DNA from: Nymphaea colorata
Lineage: Eukaryota; Streptophyta; Magnoliopsida; Nymphaeales; Nymphaeaceae
Length of the DNA stretch: 64,000 nt
Direction: 5' to 3'
Assembly (NCBI RefSeq): GCF_008831285.2
Contig: NC_045145.1
Span: 9,486,802-9,550,801, forward strand
Shown: piece after piece, positions 22,927 through 36,200 of the stretch
Layout of the letters: each line of letters begins with the position of its first letter
Position numbering within the stretch: position 1 is the first letter of the stretch
Notes under the pieces: generated by a model
The model's input: only the letters and a program-made list of their open reading frames with translations
Told to the model about the DNA's origin: nothing
The model's database searches: none
Made by a program: the position numbers and the translations under genes

Positions 22927-25900
22927 TGTAACAAGAGGTGGAAGAGGAAGTTGCGGAAACAAAGAAAAAGAAGAAGTGGTGAAGGGGTCGAGGTAGTGGA
23001 GGAAGTGAATGGCAGCACTGATGTAAGCCACCTCCCTTCTGATGTCTCTCTACTTCTCCCTCATGCTTTCTCACCCCCTCTTTACTCTCCTACTAGTTCT
23101 CTCCCTCTCGCCCAAACTCCCTCACATGAATGCTCTCTCTATGTACCCCCTCTCTCTCAAACTCTCTCTGCTCCCCCACGTGCACACACTCCCTCTCTCA
23201 GGCACATTCTTGCTCTCCCACCTAGTCTCTTTTCTCTCTTCTCACCCTACCACTATCAAGTGCACAGTCCCTTTTCCACACCTTCCACATGCATACTCTC
23301 CCATTTTTTCTCTCTCTCTTTCTTTCTTTCTATATATATATTTATTTATATATATATCCCTCTCTTTTTCGCACTCTCGTAGTCAACCACTAAACAACCT
23401 CCTCACTTTTGCTCACTCTCTTGCAGCCCTCAATGCTCAGCCAACTCTATTGTTTTTCTCATTTATATTCCCTATTAGTGCCATTTGGGCAGGACTGCAG
23501 ATTGGGAATATGTTTTTCCCTCTTTCAGTAATGACGGCATCAACAACAGACTACCATTGGTGGCTAGTGCAACAACAGACTACCATTGGTGGCTAGTGGC
23601 TGGCCCAGGATTTGGCATGGCTGCTGGGGACACCTACAACAGCTTGGACTCTATAAGAGGGGTAAGTGAGGCTTAATCGAGTTTATTTAGGATGTTGTTT
23701 TCATAAGTGCACAAATAATTACCCTTTGAGCATGCTAGGTTCAAGATTGAATGATCTAGGGCACACGATGGAGATTTTATTACATTAGAAAAGGTTTAGG
23801 ATTGCTCTAGAGGGGCATTGATCCATGCTATATTTTGTTGGATTTTGTGATGCATGCAAGAAGGGAGCACTTGTATTGGCTTGCATGATTTATAGTATGA
23901 AGGGAAGACAAAACACATAAATCATTTGGGAGTGGACATGTACTAGTGTATGAAAGAATTGTTCTTATCTTGTTGATTTGATTAATTTTCATACTATTGC
24001 TAGTGATTTAGTTGTGTCATCATCAGATTGTTAAAGGAGAAGCGTAATTGCAAGTGTGATGCCTTAACTGGGTGATAGCTGTTTAGAATTGGGTGTATGA
24101 TTAATTGAAGTTGTGCTTAGTGAGATAATTGGAAAGATTCCTACCTAGTGTCCCCAAACATGCAGCCCATGCTCAATTGAAGCCAATACGTGAGTGGTGT
24201 AAACTGTGATTAGTAACATGATGACTACTTGCACTCAAGTGTGTTGGAGTAGGTCACAGTTGATGTTAAGTTTGAGGAAAAATTCTTGGGAGTATACGAC
24301 GGTTAGGCAAGGGACCCTATGGAGTAATGAACATGAAGATAAATGTATATGTTACCACAAGGTGACTCGTTTTTTCGGGGCATGGTATGCATTATAGAAC
24401 AGGAACAACATCGGCAATTTCTATTTGAACATTGATTTGGAAAATGAGTTGAGAAGTATACAATTGTTGGGACGCATGGGAGACTTGGAGTTTAGATCAA
24501 CCAGTCACAACCTCATAAGGGAAAAACTTGTATAAAGTTCTATTGGCCGATTCAACCCTTCAGCACTCCCTTGAGTTGATAACCTTTGACTTGATCATTC
24601 TATTTTTTTTACTTAAAATGATTTTTAGAGCGAGGTAGATAGAAAACTTATTGCTTTGAGTTTTTACAAGTGGACTGAGTACATCGAGCAAACCTTGAGC
24701 AACAGAATGTAGAGCTTGAGGTGATTATTGTAATTGTGTTGACAGGTTATAAGTATGATGGCATTTCAGGCAAATCCCTGCTTAGGGCCAAAGGTGGATT
24801 TTATGTTGCATTGCCCAAGTGCAGGTTTTTAGGATCGTTAGATCCTACGAATGTGTTTTTATTTGAATGTTGAGTGCATCAGTGTGCCTCTTGACATTTG
24901 AATGTATGTGTGAATTGATTGATTGTGTTGATTAATTGTCTTTAAATGTTATGCAATGACATATACTTGCCTGAATTATAACTGCTTAGGATAGCTTAGG
25001 CGGGGTATCGAATCAAGTACTTCCTCGACCTCAATTGTATATTAGTGATTATCCTAGCATGATATTGCTTTAGACAGCTATGAGCCAATCACAAATCGAG
25101 ACTACTCTTTATGGGTTGGCTAAATTTTCATATGAAGTGATTGTGTTTGATTGTTATGAGATTTTCATATGCATTGTTGTTGAGAAGTGATTTGAATGAA
25201 TGGACTTAGGCGGTAGAAATACATATAAAATGTGATTTAGATAGCCAAGAGTATTGATTGAATGTATGACCTTCTTATGAAGGCAGTTTGGTGTCTGGTT
25301 GCACTTGTGAAGTGAACTAATCTCATGTGCTAACCAATCCTATTGTGAATGTATTTTCATAATGATAAATTAAGAAGGAATAACCGATTGAAGGCTAGTG
25401 GGTTATGGCAATACGTTTGGGCTACATCCCACCCTAGCCACCGTTCAAGCCTGCTCGGAGCGTAGGTGGTGCAAGGCCCCAATATCATCATGTGTTGTGC
25501 TTGGAGTGTTGGTTTCTTGCCTTCCCAACCTTGTTGTAGTATTTATGGGTCCATGTTATTTTAGGCCTCCATAAAAGTTGTCTCCTAACTACAGATCATC
25601 TGTGGTGTGCATGCACCTGTGTTTGAAACCCACAAGAGCTGTCAATTAACTAATATGAATGTGAATAAAATGAATGTGAAAAAATGAGTGTGAAAGAGAT
25701 GAATGTAACTAATAAGTGAATTGATTGTATCTATTGAGTAATCCCTACATATTGTGGAATATATAAGGGACTACAATGACTGTTTATGAGAATGCATGTA
25801 TGAATCATTGTATTGAGTGATTATGTTCTTCTATATGTTGGACTCTAGATTTGAGCCCTTACCTTAGAGGGTTAGGTGTTTATCTAGTTTGTTGTTATAC

Positions 25901-26241
25901 TGTGAAGACTCAACTGTTCTTTATCTTTTTTATCTAGATGGCTTAGCTCACATCCTACTTAGGAGATTTGAGTGTATAGTCGTGCTGATGTAGCATGTTT
26001 TGTTTCATTAATATCTTGTTTTTATTTAGTCATCGATGTTTTATTTTGGGTGCATTTTTGTCATGAGTGTCATTGATAAATGTGAAATGATATTGTATGA
26101 ACTGATTTTGATACATAAATTGATTATTTAGCCCACTGTTATTTTGATTTGCTTGCCTCCATTTTGATTTTTTGTGTCATCGCACCTCAATGTGTTTTGT
26201 CAAAAAAAAAAAAACTGACATTAAAACGTTAGGGTGTGACA
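22927..26241 (+). repeat. 3' LTR of the gypsy element, 3315 bp
   Basis: Runs from TGTAACAAGAGG after the polypurine tract to AGGGTGTGACA, the same end as the 5' LTR apart from the last base. It is very long for a plant LTR but within what the Tekay/Del group shows. It contains a 29-bp duplication at 23541-23598, a TA-rich stretch near 23330-23360, a CTATAAGAGG word at 23649-23658 that may be the TATA box, and an AGGGGTAAGTG word just after. Overlapping open frames at 22894-23596 are by-products of C/T-rich sequence. Confidence 0.85.
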
Positions 26242-27570
26242 TCCCAAATAAAAAATAATCCTACAATTTGATACCTTAGTAAGTTGATGGACATATAGAA
26301 GATTCTTGGGAAATTGTAGGGTATAAAGAAGCCACTTTATATGCAATATAGTAAATATCTTTACATCTTTTTGTCCCAAAATAGGAAACATCTTCCAAGT
26401 TGCTAATTTGACATGACGAGATTGGGAAAACATCTGTAGAGAAAAAAAACTTTGTGCCTAGCTACAAAAGCATCATGAAGAATCAAAATCAACTATCCAT
26501 ACATTACATTAATCCTTCATCACCAAACTGAATAAATAAGTGGTATCATACACAAAGTAGAAACAAAGCTAGATCGTTGGGCTCGAAGGGTTTCATACTC
26601 TACATGACTGTGACTAAGGGTAAATGTATATGCAGAGGTGGACAGAGTACACTCAACTGTGGGAGAACTGGTTTGAGCTGCACCTATAGAAGAAGCAAGA
26701 TGTGCTGCGTCTTTGCCAAGAGGAGGAACAGGCGAAGGTGGAGGATGACCATGCTTGTTCCAGCACCTATTCTCCAAATGTCTGCCTACCACAAGTGAGC
26801 ACTGTAGTTTTTTACATCCACCAGTTCCTTTTCCCCCACCACACCCCTGAGGTGGAGTAAAAGAGCCAGCCCCCCAGCAGTCACAAATGCAGAAGTAGGA
26901 CTATCACTAGATGTCTGAGAAAGGATGACCACAAGGTGGCTAAGCCTATTATAGGCTTTCACAAGATTTGGAATCTCTACACCTATAAGCAGTTGTACCT
27001 TGGCAACTGAGTATTTAGGAGACAATCTAGATAAGAATCTAGCCACCATAATCTGCTCCAAAAATGTGTTTTATAACATGCTTTGCATGGAGGTCAGACT
27101 GCATTTATCCTTTCATAGGCAGATTTGGCAGATGGGAAGTATTAAGCTAGGTCTTGAGCTCCCTGCTGAAGTGAAAGATCTCTTGTTCCACATGCAAAAC
27201 TCCGCTTACATTTTTATATTGAGCAAACATTTCTCTTAGAAACTCCCACATATATCTAGCTGTAGTATAATAACATAAGCCACTGGCAATGTGAGGCTTG
27301 ACATAGTTCATTATCCAAGCATGACAATACTATTATCCTCTTTCCAAGTGGCATGCTTTCTTGCCTTTTGATTAGGCTCATCTTCACCAACAATAACAAC
27401 ATGATCTATCCTATGTCGAACCACTGACATCATAAATGTGCATGACCATATCTCATAATTGGTGCTACCTAATTTGATGGTTGAACATATAAGAATGGAC
27501 TAGAAAAAGCGTTATACTCTACCACTGAGTTAGACCTACAGGTCTCACCTACATTCTTATTGTCAGCCAT
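26242..27570 (-). pseudogene. Copia E gag-protease remnant
   Basis: From an ATG at 27570 leftwards (MADNKNVGETC...): FLYVQPSN, a capsid block with NYVKPHIASGLCYYTTARYM and MFAQYKNVSGVLHVEQEIF, then the clean stretch 26786-27061 with VARFLSRLSPKYSVAKVQLL and SHLVVILSQTSSDSPTSAFV. A degraded zinc-knuckle region (CWNKHGHPPPSP) and linker (VEYETLRAQRSS) follow. The protease part shows IVDFDSS for the DSGA core and ends with LLYVHQLTKVSNCRIIFYLG exactly at the gypsy LTR edge, so it is cut off there. Integrase, RT and the 3' LTR are not found on the other side of the gypsy element. Confidence 0.8.
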
Positions 27571-27927
27571 AAAACCTGTCAACAAAGGAAGGAAGATGGA
27601 ACAATAGGGGAGATCGACTATCAGCATATATATTGGGCTGCATCTGCCCGTACCCCCCAAATTAACCTTCAATCACCTTCTAGAGATCGGCAATATAGAA
27701 ATCAACAAGAAACAAAACTTCCACTGAAATTACCGTATGTTAAAATTCAAGCATTAAAGATGATATTATTTTTTTTGCTGATACCAACACAACATCCAAT
27801 ATCCATGTATCGTGTCACTAGCTAGTAGATTTCATATCAGCTCCACCAAACAACTAGATGCATTCCAATAGATAGCAGAAACAACCATACATAGTGACAA
27901 TAGCTTCAAATGAAGGGGATCTTACAT

Positions 27928-28221
27928 TCTGAACAAGAATATAATTGCATAAAAAAAATCTGACCTAAGCAATGATCTTAATATAATTGTTCTTCTTCTT
28001 CAATGGTGACAATAAAAAACCAGCAGGACTGACACCAATCTACCCTAGTTGACTTGGAGGCTGTTGTTTTGCAGTCTGAACAAGAATATAATTGCATCAA
28101 ATAAATCTGACATGAACAACGATCTTAATATAATTTTTTTTCTTCAATCATAATGATAGAGAACCTGCAGGACTGAAAATAATCTGCCTTAGCTAAGTTG
28201 GTGGCTGCTGAAATCTGTATT
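27928..28221 (-). repeat. 147-bp tandem duplication in the copia E leader
   Basis: TCTGAACAAGAATATAATTG starts at 27928 and again at 28075, and the two units stay alignable over their length with substitutions and small indels. They lie between the primer site and gag of copia E. Confidence 0.8.
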
Positions 28222-28657
28222 TCATATTGGTACAACAGCAAGCATCTCACGACAAACCTGGTCCACATGAGTCGATATTATTCAACTACTTCAACAATGA
28301 CCAACTTCAACAGCAATGCCTTGTCCGCATGAGTTGATATTATTCAATGACTTCAACAGGAACACCTGATCCACAAGAATCGATGTCATCCAACGACATT
28401 GACAACAATGACTTCAACAACAACTGAATTGATTGTCACCATGACACTCTTCAGCGTGAGAACTTAGTGTCCATCCAGCAAGAATATTGACACTACTCCA
28501 TCAACGATTTGAACAAAATGACGACCTAGGGTTTTAAGTGACCACAAAGCAAAAAAAAAAAACCACCCAAATGCAATAGATGTTGTAAAATAAAATAAGA
28601 GTGAAGAAGATAGCAGACAGGGTCATTTCAATGCCAATAGGCTCACAAGACTTCATC

Positions 28658-28669
28658 TCTCTAATACCA
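28658..28669 (-). other. Primer-binding site of copia E
   Basis: TGGTATTAGAGA on the element strand, directly after an LTR-like end (CCAAACAACA, minus strand), so the 5' LTR begins at 28670 and extends right. It is an initiator-Met tRNA type site with one or two changes. Confidence 0.75.
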
Positions 28670-29992
28670 TGTTGTTTGGAGAGTTAAAGAAGATTAAGAG
28701 TGAATGAATGTGAAGAAAAGAGAGAGAGAGAAAAACTCATATCTCTTCCATTGACCCTAGTCCTTAAGTAAAATAAGGATTAGGAACATGAAATTACAAT
28801 AAGAGTCTAAGAATTTAAAGAAAATACCAAAAACCACTTCATGTACTTCAAAAGCTACCTATGACTTAAAGTAATTTGCTAAAAATCTCACCTCTCTTTC
28901 TTTTTTTTTTTAGTAGTTGTGAAATGCCTAGATGAATCATTCATCACAAAAAGATTTCTGGCAGCCTCCAAATTTGTCTCGGTATTTAAATCCGTAGGTA
29001 CAAGCTTCCCTTTGATAAGAACCTATAGGGATTTTCCTTATATTGATTGTAAGTTCTTATATGCACATAAACTATGAATCAAACCCAGTCAATGTTATTT
29101 TTCTTTGGTAAGACTAGAGCAATGAGGGATTTCACAGGCTCCTATTTGATGGATAACATGCTACACGTATCAATGGAATGAGGAAGAATGAAGAGCAATG
29201 AACAACAAATTCACTCAGATTCCCATTGGAAAATCATAAATATAAATTAGAAACTAATGAGGAGCTTATCATCCTATTCAAACCATTGAGAAATACAAGG
29301 GAGCAACAAAATATCGCCCAAATCTACCAACTTGAACAAGTTAAGAAAAGAGACAGAGGGACGACAACATTGTAGACCACTGACAGCTCCATTGCCTTCT
29401 TAACCAGTCGTGAGCAGGCTTGGCGTCGCTGAATGATAACTAGCATCATCAAGATCATCCGCTCGCATGAAGCAGCATGATGAGGAGTTCAGAGCAGCGA
29501 TAGAGAAGCAGCAACACAAAGAGGAGGCAAGGTCATCTGTATGCAAGCCCTAGCAGGTTTTTTTTTTTTCCACCCCAGGAAAGCTCGCCCCACCCAAAGG
29601 GGTGAGATGATATTTCCAAAAATGTCTTTCTGGAAATCAATCCAATCGACACTTTTTTCATCCCACATTGGATGGGCAAGGGAATGTTTTTAAAATTTGA
29701 ATTGTTATTCTCATCACTACATGAAATTTCCTACCCATCAAACATGCCTTTGGAGGATTTCAGCTCTGCATGCATGTGTGTGTGTGTAGGAAACGTCAAT
29801 GCTGTTGTATGCAGGATAGTTCCTGGATGGTTAAAATTGATCACCAAAAGGGATCATAAATCATTGTTATAGACACCATAAACCATCATCATCCCATAAA
29901 CAATGGCTGATGCTAATTTAGTGACTTCTTTTAGCAACAAATTTTAAATTTTAGTTATGCAGCAACATCCACCACTTGGCAGAATTGAACTC

Positions 29993-30028
<36 letters not shown>

Positions 30029-32255
30029 ATAAGAACAAAGACAGAAAAGGAACAATCAACATTTGCATCGTTATGTCCACCAAATCCTCCTAGAGGTAAG
30101 AATGTCATCAAGTATCAATTCTAGGTTGGCTTCCATTCATGAAGCTAACAAAATATAGGATAAAATGCTCTTACAGAGCATAGGAACATGAATAAATGAC
30201 TCACTCGTTGCTGTAATGACCATTATATCCACCCAATGGAATGAGCATGTCATTGTCATCTAAAGATCATAACATAAATCTTAAACCCAGCTTGCAATGT
30301 GATGAAATCCCATCATTTCCACCAAAAAATCGTTGATAATTAACAAAACATATGACTAAAATCTCAGCTTGCTCTCAAGAGATAGCAAGAATATTGTTTA
30401 GAATATACAGCTCATGTTTTATAATGGACAACCTTTGTGGTGATGATAGGAAATCACTATTTCCAATAGTGTTGCATGTAGCCTGGGGTGTGAGCAGTTC
30501 CGTTGGGATTAACTCTTCCATTGCATTACTAGAGCTAGGATGCGGTTCAAATGTGTTTACCACAAATAGAAAAATTATCACTCTAAAGAGAAAAAGTATA
30601 ATATTGAAGAAAATTAAAAATAAATCTCTCTCTCTCTCACTTTCTCAAGCTGGGAAAGGCTTTCACATAACTTGGCCAAAGTGAGATCGTTACCAACTGC
30701 AGTCCATTGGCAGGCTTCTGATTGGTAAAGCTACTAGGGTCACCCTCATGTAATAAGGCATAAGCCTATCATCAATCATCACAAAGTGTATCTCCCATTA
30801 TATTGTGGTCATCCCATGATGGGTGAGGAATTGAAATGTTCCCTTAGCTTAGATGGTGGAGATTTGTGGCCTAGCATCCACATGCTTCTGCTATTACAAG
30901 ATACCATATTTCTTAATGCTCAAAACCTCTGGAAAACCATATTGGTAACATTCCGATATCCAACAAAAAGACATAAAAGAATGCAGCTGATCCATCAACA
31001 ACAAACTAGTGAAGGTTCTTACCTCACTTGTAAGTGGGATATGTCCAATGGCACTTACAAAAGACCATGCAGGCATATTCATCTTTAAAATAGATATTTC
31101 AGTGTTCTCTACAAAATTAAGTCATCCACAAGTCCATTTAGAGAGTTTAAATGAATGGAATTAAAGCAATATCCATATATATAGTCTCTTGTTTAATAAT
31201 ATGCACTTCACGAATTCCAACTGCTTCAATGAAATAAAACAACTTTCATCTTGCTAACATATCGTTTAACTTATCTATCTAAAAAAGGAGATCTGCATTC
31301 AAGAAGACTTAGTCGACATGATATTAAGTTGATTATCTATTATAAATAATCATATCAGAATTGGAACTTTGTTTGCACCCCTTTTTTTATTTTTCACTTC
31401 CAAGCCCTTGCTGGAAAAAACCCCACAAGATCACAACTTCAGCCTTTGCTGCATGAAGCTGAAAACCGAAAGAACCACTCATCTCACCTTTGAACATTTC
31501 ACATTCTGGTGTCTAACTTTAGTTGAACAACAAAAGCATGGCCAAGTTTCAAAGCTTTTCATTTTCAAATATATACATTCAATGGCTAAACCCAAAATAT
31601 TCAAAACATGATTTTGTCTTTTATTCCTTCAAAAGGAAAATGTGTTTCCATGAATCTTGTTTTTCTTTTCAAACCTGATTATAGTTAAGTAGAAAAATAC
31701 CTTGGAAGGATTTAGCACCATCAAATAGAAAGAGACACCAAAATGTTTCATGCATACTTAGCACACGCAAAGTGAAGATCTGTACTTGAGATAAGGATTA
31801 ATCTCACCATATAAATGGCAATTCAACATGTAGAAAGAAGTCAGAACTTCCATCATGATTGTGTGAATTTCAACTCCTAAAAGAGTGAAGAAAGTAAGAA
31901 CGAAAGAGCAGGCAAATTTTTTGCATAATTTTTAGGTGTAACCATATACTCACAGTTGTACACTGACAATACACTTTTGTGCACTCAAATATGGCCTTAA
32001 GCATGAGCATGTAGCATGTTCAAATATTTAGAATTGATTCTTAATGAAGCCCCACCATTGGTGAAGCAAGTTTAAAATCCTAATTCGTCAAATGCAAAAT
32101 TCCACTAACCTTTCAATCTCTCTATCCCACTATGACCAAAGCATATTGAATCCATGAGTTCAAACTCAACCCTAGCTATGGGCCAAAAGATAAACACCGT
32201 GGAACTCTAACAATGGAAAATGAAAGGTTGCCTTCCTTATTTTACCAGCATGTAT
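28670..32255. other. Copia E 5' LTR (left edge at 28670) and gene-free DNA
   Basis: TGTTGTTTGGAG at 28670 is the inner end of the copia E 5' LTR; its outer end cannot be located because no partner LTR is visible. The rest has no recognised coding sequence. Marks include an AG-rich run near 28715, a T12 tract near 29560, an (AT)n(GT)n microsatellite at 29993-30030 and short frames with no known similarity. Confidence 0.5.
29993..30030. repeat. (AT)n(GT)n microsatellite
   Basis: About six AT units run into about twelve GT units. It is a simple sequence repeat with no neighbouring gene. Confidence 0.95.
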
Positions 32256-32546
32256 TGTTGAGACATGATGGTGTCTTGTAAGTTATTGGATTGAATCTGG
32301 ATCCTTTGCAGATCTGGTTCTAATAAACTACAATACAGTGGTTCTAATAAGATATGTTTCATGCTGTAAATACACATTTTACTTAAGGATATTCATGTAA
32401 AGGTTGAACATTAGGGGTATTAACCCTGACGCCCTTCAATTGAACGTAATGATGTCTAGAGTAACTTGAGACGTGCAGTTTTTTTCTTCAACTCTGTTCT
32501 CTTCTCTCCTCTCATTTTTTATAGTGTTAGCTTCTAAAAAAACTCA
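32256..32546 (+). repeat. 5' LTR of copia F
   Basis: 291 bp from TGTTGAGACATGATGGTG to AAAAACTCA. It shares TTCTAATAA, CTGTAAATACACATTTTACTTAAGG-type and GTATTAACCCTG words with 37383-37633, and is longer because of an insert after ACTTAAGGATATT. Confidence 0.9.
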
Positions 32547-32548
32547 AA

Positions 32549-32560
32549 TGGCATCAGAGC
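32549..32560 (+). other. Primer-binding site of copia F
   Basis: TGGCATCAGAGC, two bases after the LTR. It is a variant of the TGGTATCAGAGC initiator-Met tRNA complement. Confidence 0.8.
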
Positions 32561-33299
32561 ACATAAGCAGGTCTAGGCGTTGGACTGAATCAAAACTAAA
32601 AGGTGTGTTATGCATGAGTTGAGAACTCTTTTTGAATTTCCCTTTTTCATGGTTCACTTGTTTCAATTATTCCTATCGTTTACACTTTGTCTTCTCTATA
32701 TCTGTTCTACACGTCAGTAGGCCTGTCCTCTCTATATCATCCCCATAATATCTCCTTCCATATTCTTTTAGTTTTCACGTGTTATACTTCTGATTCTCCA
32801 TATGTGGTTTTTTACCCACTTGTCTATCATCCTCCTTTTCTGGGATCCCATTTTATTGTCATTAAGAAACCTATTTTGATCTGAAACTGTTTTATTATTA
32901 TGTGTGATCTTATCTCTATTTAAATCAAACTACTCTAGCCCCTGTTCATGAATTATTGGTCTTACCACTAACTGCCACTTACATTAGTGCCGTTCATTCT
33001 TCCACAAAAAAAGGAAAAGAAAGCAAGAAAGAAAGGGGATGAGATGCCATTTACCTGCACATTGCAGCTATGTGTCTGATCCATCCTTTCATAGAAAAAA
33101 GGCAATTGATGTGGAATTTAATTTTATTCTTATAGTGTTGACTGTTAGTATTTACTGAACTTTTAAGTCAGACCTGTTGCTTTCTTTTATATTTCTTTAT
33201 GAATCCACACAATACCTCATCCAACTTCCTTGCTTATCTCATTTATGAAAAACTCAAAAGTACTAATTTTCTCACTTGAAAGCATCAAATTCTCCCATT

Positions 33300-36200
33300 C
33301 ATTAAGAGTCAAGGTCTCTCTAGACACCTAGATGGTTTTATCTCAGTCCCTCTAGAATAACATATCACATGGGAAATCGAGGATGGGAATGGAGTTATCC
33401 ATGAAAAATTGATTCCAAACCTCAAGTGTGGAGTGTGGGTGAAATGTGACCAGGCAGCCATGGCTTTTATTACTTCCATTGTTTTGCAGGAGGTAATGGT
33501 GCGTATTCCTGATGAGTGTTCAGCTAATGAGTTGGGGGATAAACTTGTGAAGACTCGTTCATAGATTTTAGAGGCTAAAATTTCTTATCTCGAGTAAGAA
33601 TTTCAAGTACTTTTAAAAAGATCAATGTATGTTAACATTTGAATTGAAGTTACTTCAATTTCTGATAAGCTAGCTACTGTGGTGTATGAGTTGTTTGAAA
33701 ATGATAAAATACAAAGAACATTGGATGGTTTGGGGTCAGATAATTATGTGTTGATAACTTCACTACAGTGTTTACTAGAGTTTCCTACCTTTGATGATTT
33801 GCAAACAAAACTTCTACAATATAAGATGACGTTGATAGGTTTCTCTCATGAGATGGAGGGAAAGTGTTAGCCACTATGGTATCACATGGGCAAGATAAAC
33901 AAAGTGATGGTTTTAGAGGTGGACATGGATGTCGTAGGGGTTCTTTTGGAGGACGTGAGCTGTTGCCTACCCCTAAAGTTTCTCTTGGATCTAAAATGGT
34001 CCTATTTGTTTTTATTGCATTAAACAGGGTCACATCAAAGCCAATTGTTGGAATAATCCCCAAAACAAAGGAAAGTTTAATAAAAGAGACTATTCTTTGG
34101 CAAAGACAAGGATATCCGTGTTCTTCTAAGGTCGCATATGATGTGAAGGATCTTCTTTTGGTGACCTTGTCAAGAATCGACTTAAAACATGATGATCAAG
34201 GGATATGTGTAGGGGCAGCTTCTCATGTTATAGGTAATGCTAGTAAGTTCTCCAGTTTAGTTCCTTATTTTGGTAAGGGTAATGTAGTTCAGAAAAGAAC
34301 TAATCATCCCTTCACTCATGTTGGAAATGTTTCCATTCCCATACTTGATTCTTGTCATGTTCTTCATGTTTCTAATATCAAGAAAAATATTATTTTTGTT
34401 TCTAAATTTGTTGATCATTTCAATTCTTCTTTTGAGTTCACTCATTCTTCAGTTTATGTCAAGGATCTTCTAACAAAGATGACGTATGCTAGAGGTGAGC
34501 ATCAAAAGACATGTTCATCCTTAAGGAAGATGCTACCTATGTTCATCAGGACTTGAAGCTTGGTTCCTCATCTTTGTCGCCTAAGGATCATAGTCTTTTC
34601 AATGTGAATAAATGTAACAAGCCTTTGTGACTTTCTTGTCATGATCATTGTAGTGGAGTCTTTATTGAAGAACTTGTGTTTGCTCATTTCATTCCCAAGT
34701 CTAGCTTGGAGTTTCTTACAAGTGAGAAAATGTGCTCCAGTTGTCAGCCATGTAAGAGTCATGTTCTTCCTTTCAATTCATTAAACAAAAGAGCTTTAAA
34801 ACCTTTTGAAATAATTTGTTCAGATGTGTGGGGGCTGGCTCTTGAAAATTCTAACTTAGGAAGCAGGTATTTATGTCACTCTCATTGATTACTTTCATGC
34901 TTCACATGGATTTATTTCTTAAGGACCAAATCTGAGGCATTTTCTTTTTTCTGTCACTTTCATGCTCTTGTCAAAAATCAATTCTCTATCCATATCATTA
35001 AGTTTCAATGTGATGGTTGTGGGGGAGGGGTGTGGGGGAATATTCATCTCATGATTTTGTTCATTACCTCCAAGATAATGGAATAATTGATGAGTATCTT
35101 ACCCACACACACCTCAACAAAATAGCATTGCATAGCAAAAACCTCGACATATTGTTGAAAGTGCTATGACCATGATGCATGCCAGTGGGCTTTCCATGGG
35201 ATGATGGTCAAAAGCTTTTTACACTACAGTTCATATTATAAATCATCTGCCTATGTATATTTTGAACCATAAGTCTCTATATTTTGTTGTATTTCATAAG
35301 GATCCAAATTATGGTACTTTATGTGCTTTTGGTTGTATTTGTTATGTTCATGTTTCTTCTTTACATAGAAATAAGTTTCATCCCAAGACAACCAAGTGTA
35401 GATTTGTAGAGTATGCAGACAATCACATAAGTTATAGTTGTTATGATCCTAAAATTTCAATAAATGTGATATTTGATTAACATGATTTTGATGATGGAGA
35501 AGATATTTCTACACAACATGATTTTCACATGACTCGCTATGATTATTGGCTTAAAATGCAAGACTTCTTTCTAGCCATGATACTTAGGATACATGCCCAT
35601 GCATTTCAGAACAAGATGTATATATGACAGGCAAACAATATTGTACATGATTCAGCTGCCAATATTGACAAGTTCTCTGGATAGATTTATGTTAAGAGTG
35701 ATAGGAGAGTTTTTTCTCTGGTCAATAATGAGCAAACAATGGGCCCTTTTATCCTTCAACATCATCTACTTTACTTGTTAGATCAGAGAGTGCTCAGCAT
35801 CCTATTGATCGATAGGTTAGCTTTGAGAACTTCAATGTTGGCATCCAATAGTTTTTATCTCAGATTAAGAATAAAGTTGAGCCAACATCATTTTCTCAAG
35901 CTGCAACTTCTAATAAATATTCAAGTGTTGAATGAAGAGATGAAAGTGATGCATCAATGTAAAAAATCAACCATTGTTCCACGTCCTCCTGATAAAAATG
36001 CTGCAGATTCTAGATGGGTTTACAAGATTCAATACAAGCCAAATGGGAGTATAGAGCATTGTAAAACATGTCTTGTAGCTAAAGGATGTTCACATGTGTT
36101 TGGACAAGATTATGATGAAACTTTCAGCTCTCTTGTAAAAATGGGTATGATTCATATTGTTTGGGCCTTGGTTATTGATTGTGGGTGGTAAATAAGCCAA

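Larger units (their letters stand above)
16218..26241 (+). mobile_element. Ty3/gypsy element, Tekay/Del-like chromovirus
   Basis: Plus-strand gypsy element: partial 5' LTR (to 17311), primer site, gag, protease, RT, RNase H, integrase, a chromodomain-like tail, polypurine tract and a 3315-bp 3' LTR (22927-26241). The order protease-RT-RNase H-integrase and the integrase tail with a GPxxIGPLQILEKV (GPF/Y) module followed by ATWELE-like residues fit chromoviruses of the Tekay/Del group, which is also known for long LTRs; that assignment is inference. The 5' LTR is shortened, a foreign block of about 1 kb sits in RT, and catalytic residues are changed. The right flank is copia E, but the left flank is not, so the locus has been rearranged since insertion. 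Confidence 0.85.

Noticed and set aside
22894-23596. Frames of 162 and 184 codons
   Set aside because: They are within the gypsy 3' LTR, Ser/Leu/Pro/His-rich products of a C/T-rich stretch in two frames at once.
27490-27545. tRNA-like text on the minus strand (AACTCAGTGGTAGAGT)
   Set aside because: It reads through as the copia E gag N-terminus, and no matching T-arm or acceptor stem is present.
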